Assembly (NCBI GenBank): GCA_010093705.1 | Contig: MU006092.1 | Coordinates: forward strand, 1,322,500 to 1,386,499 | Length of the DNA stretch: 64,000 nt | Reading direction: 5' to 3' | From: Patellaria atrata CBS 101060 | Taxonomy: Eukaryota; Ascomycota; Dothideomycetes; Patellariales; Patellariaceae | Shown: positions 59,521-64,000 of the stretch, one piece after another | How the letters are laid out: the number at the start of each line of letters is the position of its first letter | Numbering within the stretch: the stretch's first letter is position 1 | Translations under genes and position numbers: made by a program | Notes under the pieces: model-generated | Databases searched by the model: none | The model's input: only the letters and a program-made list of their open reading frames with translations | Told to the model about the DNA's origin: nothing

Positions 59521-62500
59521 GTTTGCTGTGTCTTCTGATATTATATTATCGCTCTCGGTACATATTATGAGGATGAAAGAGGTGGAAGAGTAAGTTCTGA
59601 GGGAAGTATAGGGGTTTTGTTGGTCGTTCGTCAGCACTCAGGGTGAGATGTCGCGTGCCTCAGCTGAAGTTAGTAAGGAGTTACGGGTAGGGCTGTGAAG
59701 CGGTCGGCAAGGGGAATTTTGCGCTTCTGATCTTCTCGAAGATGGTGAGTGTAACTATGCAGTAAGATTGAGTCACTAAAGGAGCGAATGTATGTACAAA
59801 GAGTAGGTCGGAAAAGACGGAGAACAGAGGGTGGAGTTGCAACCAGAAGTCGTACACTCGTACTACTGGGTTTGCCATCCTCAAGAAGTCAGACATGACG
59901 GCGTACACCCAAGCTTGAGTTGCTTTCAGGCCGGCAAGCAAAACACCGCTACTGCAAAAGCCAGGCTATCCAGCCCTGTACGGATGTAATCCAAGAGGCT
60001 TACACATGCGAGAGTCAACTTTCTATTCGTCGAATACAAGGTTTGCTTGAAACGAACGGCATTTCTTCTCCGACAGACACGTAAGACTCTGTATTTTTCA
60101 ACGTTGAAGCGGTTACAGACGAAACCTTGCTGGCGGTTTTAATTTTTGAACCTGCTTTAATACAGAGCTGCCCCGCAGACAGTTTGAGAGTGACTGAGGT
60201 GTGAGGTTACGGAGGACGGAGCACTCTAAACTTTCACCTGTTACCTGCTATGTTCTAGCGCTGCTTTCAAATAGAGCTCATGTTTGAACAACTCCGGAGC
60301 GTGTTCGCTACCTTTCTCGTGTCTATGGAAATGAANNNNNNNNNNNNNNNNNNNNNNNNNNNNNNNNNNNNNNNNNNNNNNNNNNNNNNNNNNNNNNNNN
60401 NNNNNNNNNNNNNNNNNNNNNNNNNNNNNNNNNNNAAAAAAAAAAATCTTTTGAATATCTTTTGTATATCTTTTGTGATACGGTAACAATCCTCAGCAGG
60501 AAGATGTGCACGCGACATGGTTCCATTTCAGGAGGTGGAAATTTGAGCGTGTGCTCAATTTCCCAATTTTCTCTTGGTGCACAATCTCTCATCTCGGAAG
60601 GCTCGATCGCGTAGAATAGGGGGTAACGCTCTGTTGGAACCCAACTGGGAAGCGATCGCCACCAAACCGATGAAGGCGGTAGGATATCAAGCCTTGAGAG
60701 GTTGACTTTGCTTCTCACCGCCTACAAAGGCTGTTGGTAAATGGTGCCCAGGAATCAAGCCCGTTGCGCCCAGAGAGATCCCGACGTAATGGCGCCTGGA
60801 CCCTGCTCCGCCCGAAACTTCGTTGTACACTTGTGCTTTCTGCCGGTCTTATCTGAGGGGAGAAGAGAGAATAGACGGGAGTTTTATGCTCACCAAGTAC
60901 CTACAACGTTCCTAAAAGTAACTCATAAAAATACTTTCGTCTTAACAGGTAAGTGTTTTGTTTGAATTTGGTAAAGAGCAAGGTACTTTTCAACTTAGTA
61001 ATGACGTCCATTACAATTGTCTTAGAATGTTCTACCGTCCGACTAGCACGAAGAAGTTGTTTTCTTGTTTAGTCAATACGAATGATGGTTCAAGGGACGA
61101 GGTCTCACATGTACACCTCAGACTTGACTGTACTTGTCCCTTATGAACCAACTGACTGGACTCCGGAACCCATTATACGTTAAACAATCGACTTTGTACT
61201 GTACTGTACGGGACCTCGAGTACAATACCATTGATTTAACCCGGGCTCTTACCTTAGCATTGGTGCTAGAGATATTTTCTCATGCACACGTATTGTACGC
61301 AGTAACTTAGAGGTATGGACATTGATATTGCCTTACCATTTGGATTCGGATATGCCGGGTGGAAGCAAGCGAGAAAAATTCGGACAGAGGCGATGTTCAA
61401 AGACGTCTATATGGCGGCTGGTTCCTGTCATCAGATACCTGAAAGATGGTTCAGTCAATCAAATCCCCGAACTGAAAGATACGTCTCTCATGGTGAGGGA
61501 AAGAGATCGGGGTTACTTGGTGGGAGATTCACCTCAGCATTATGGTATCCAATGGCAACACATACGCCTTACCTTAGGAAAATACGGATGGGATTCCTAC
61601 CTACTTTGATATCACTGGATGTGCTTTCTATATAGACATTGTAAACAACCCTCATTCTCTTTCTGAATACCTTGCTGTAGTCATATATAAGGTGATGATA
61701 TACTTTACAGTACTTCCTCAAATCCATTTACATCCCAACAACAGCATTCCACTTTATCATATCCAGCGACCGTATACTTGTATACACACTCAGTCAAGCA
61801 TTTGGAGAGCACCTAATCGATAAAACTCGAAAAGAATGACCCTTCATTCGACCAAGGAAGCCGACGAGTCCCATCTCCCTAAACAATCGCATGTTGTGAG
61901 GTAAGGTAAGTTCATGCTCTAGGAATATTCTACGAGGTGTTGTAGTAGTCACTGTTTGCGCTAAACCCTATTTAGTTGAAGCCGAGGTTCTTCAGATAAC
62001 CAATCAATCATGGAGAGGAGCCGAATCCACAGCAATTCATGCTATTTGGCCCCGCGGTGACGGATCTGATACGACTTCGAGATTTCACCACTCAACGCGT
62101 CGACGTCGGCTCTCGTTTTCTCACAACTAGTCGACAACGAAACGGCAGTAGACTCGTACAAAATTCAGATTGGCCTTTTGAGCGTTGGCGACAAGATACT
62201 CTGTGTTCAATTGTTGAACCCAAAAACCATTTCCCTTGGACAACCACTGATTGTACCAAGTCTTTCGCCAGAGGTTTGGGACGAGGCTCGAAACCGGACA
62301 GAGGCTCTACACAAGTCTCTACACCAGAAGCTTCCACGCCGGGTTCTACACAAGAAGACTTTACACAGCAGAATCCTACTACCCAGTAGTGGAATTCTCT
62401 GACCATTCCTTCAATTATCCATCTTCCGAATCCCCCCGCCCTCATTCCAACCTGTCCGCCAAATCTCCATTCCTTCTCTCTTTCTGAACCAGAATCCATC

Positions 62501-63738
62501 TTCACCCTATCCTCAAACTCGCATAAACGCGTTCGAAGGCTTAAAACAAGATCGATTCAAGCAAGAGACCTAAAAAACGGCTCGGACTTTTCACAGAAGG
62601 AGATCGGCATGTCAACCAACTTCCTCGACAGATCAAGCACGTCAATCAAATTCAGAACCATCCCCAGCTAGTACGACTCCTCGACCCTCATCTACTACTA
62701 CAACAACACGTCAACCTGATACAGCGGACAGCGCACCTCGATCCCAAAACCACCGACACAGAACGTCAACCTAGTAGAGTACTTGATTTTGGTGCCGCAG
62801 TTTATAACGGTACAGTACCTTACACCGGTCCATCAAGTCAGCCCAGCACATCACATCAGCCTAGTGCATCAATTCCAATCCGATGCATCACCTCAATCTG
62901 GTAAACCACGTCAATCAAGCAGCTTAGCTCGATCAAGTACCAGTACCCTCGTCCAGTACACGGAATAAACCCAGTAAATCACATCGACCCAGGGGAAAAT
63001 CTACTTCAGCCTTTCCGACATAATTCAAGGCATTCTCTCCCACGTTAGCACGCAACCACAATAAAGCACTCAAAAGCCAAGTTAGAGCCTCGATCCGGTA
63101 GGGTCCCCAAATTTGGCTCCGCGGTACTCCCTTCGAAACCAGTCCCTCCCAGCGAAACTTTTGAGGAGCAATTCCAAGACCCAGGAGTACGCTTAGACTG
63201 ACCCCTAAATTCATCAATTAACCTACCAGGCAACCGCATTCAAAAGATTGGTGAAAGGGCACGACCTGCTGGCAGAAGAACAGTCTATACCAGTACAATT
63301 CGTCCCCGAACCAGCAACGGAACTCCTCCACCTTCATTCGACAGATCCCTCTTCAGAACGCCTTCTCCACCGTCTCCACCGCCCCGAAGTCCTTTACGCC
63401 CAAGGCAGCCGCGTACCAACAACATCTCCACCGAGCGCTTCGAGCCCAAACCAGCAACGGGAACAAGATCTCAAAGCCCTCGTCCCGGCACTCCTGTCCA
63501 GTCACCACGGCGCAGCCACCAAAAGTCAAAGCCTTAAAAACCAAATCCCACAAACCCAAACCCAAATCCATCCCAAAACCCAAGCACCCCACAAAGAAGA
63601 AAACGATCAATACGCCCATCCAGACTCCTCTCCAGCCACGCGAGCTCCTCGAACGCTACGTCCCGCGCCGCAGCCAAATACCACCTCTTTCCACGATACC
63701 CTCCACAGACCATCAAACAAACCCAACAACCAGCAATA
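59521..63738. other. 4.2-kb gene-poor region with an assembly gap and a low-complexity stretch
   Basis: Frames at 59681-59941 (-), 60500-60718 (-) and 61315-61635 (+) have no recognised domain. After the gap, 60436-60475 repeats ATATCTTTTGT about three times. 62600-63700 is Ser/Thr/Pro/Gln-rich in more than one frame with repeated stops, and looks like a decayed or rapidly changing low-complexity sequence. No gene is called. Confidence 0.45.
60336..60435. other. assembly gap (100 N)
   Basis: One hundred N, a default size. The right flank begins with eleven A, again pointing to a homopolymer as the break. Confidence 0.97.
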
Positions 63739-64000
63739 ATGCCAACTCAACCCTCCCCCATAACATACACCCTCCGCCTCAAATTCCACAAAACAACAGT
63801 CCTCCTGCACGTCGATCCTCTGCAGACCCTGCACTCTCTCCGCTCGGATCTCCTCACAGCTCTCCGTCAAACGTGTCCGGATGGCACGATCGGCGGTCTC
63901 GCTCTCCTTCCTGACACGCCGGAGGAGATTGAGCTGGCGGTGCCGAGGGATTTGAACGATGCGAGTAAGGGATGGGTTAGGGTTCTTGCTGCCGGCGAGG
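63739..64000 (+). CDS. conserved hypothetical protein, N-terminal part (runs off the window)
   Basis: An ATG after AACCAGCAATA opens a frame that stays open to the end of the window. It reads MPTQPSPITYTLRLKFHKTT, VLLHVDPLQTLHSLRSDLLT, ALRQTCPDGTIGG and PEEIELAVPRDLNDASKGWV. The order strand (YTLRLKFHKTTVLLHV), helix (LHSLRSDLLTALRQT), then strand (IELAVPRDLN) and GWVRV suggests a ubiquitin-like beta-grasp fold. I recall similar openings in conserved Pezizomycotina proteins of unknown function but cannot name the family. GC content rises sharply here, as in other real exons of this window. Confidence 0.65.
   Translation, partial: MPTQPSPITYTLRLKFHKTTVLLHVDPLQTLHSLRSDLLTALRQTCPDGTIGGLALLPDTPEEIELAVPRDLNDASKGWVRVLAAGE

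Noticed and set aside
1-64000. CRISPR arrays, rRNA genes, bacterial operons, origins or attachment sites
   Set aside because: None seen; not expected in fungal nuclear DNA.

Overview
The window is nuclear DNA of a filamentous ascomycete, most likely a leotiomycete-type Pezizomycotina. The evidence is short introns of mostly 46-100 nt with GTRNGT donors and CTAAC/CTGAC-like branch sites, several Zn2Cys6 regulators, an AA9 polysaccharide monooxygenase, a secreted tyrosinase, a Pth11-like receptor and a Fot1/pogo transposon whose stops look like C-to-T (RIP-type) changes. Three N runs (4420-4519, 21515-22184, 60336-60435) are assembly gaps. The class assignment is inference from gene style, not a phylogeny.

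Layout. 1-1010 is the 3' part of a class I CPD photolyase. 3417-5182 is a membrane-anchored DUF7730-type protein. 5183-10377 is gene-poor. 10378-11091 is a small two-exon orphan. 11824-14257 (-) is an M28/PSMA-like membrane peptidase, divergent from a DHA2-type MFS pump at 15561-17910. 18569-19544 (-) is a four-exon orphan found only by joining short exons. 20484-22570 is a Fot1/pogo transposon with perfect 40-bp inverted repeats. 23967-25019 holds a decayed reading frame. 26830-28883 (-) is an eight-exon Osh6/Osh7-type lipid-transfer protein. 29733-30491 (-) is an AA9 LPMO, divergent from a seven-exon MFS transporter at 32012-34190. 35223-38108 is a Leu3/War1-style Zn cluster regulator. 39261-41009 (-) is a secreted S28 prolyl peptidase, divergent from a second Zn cluster regulator at 42475-44941, which converges on a secreted tyrosinase at 45757-47132 (-). 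49981-51496 is a seven-exon Pth11/rhodopsin-type membrane protein. 53636-56408 (-) is a third Zn cluster regulator. 58472-59520 (-) is a LicD/Mnn4-like protein with a GC-AG intron. A conserved gene begins at 63739 and runs off the window.

How the genes fit together. There is no operon-like or clear biosynthetic cluster. The theme is life on plant or decaying matter: secreted oxidative and proteolytic enzymes, efflux pumps, a surface receptor and regulators, placed among housekeeping genes (photolyase, Osh6). The only suggestive local set is the S28 peptidase, Zn cluster regulator and tyrosinase at 39-47 kb; co-regulation there is a guess. I did not find convincing evidence of a wholly new system. 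The best leads are the hidden orphan gene, the duplicated motif inside the transposon ends, the decayed frame at 24-25 kb, the GGTCG hairpin-like array and a dispersed TACTGTAC-type motif in intergenic DNA. All exon junctions were worked out by hand from splice signals, reading phase and protein similarity remembered from known families.
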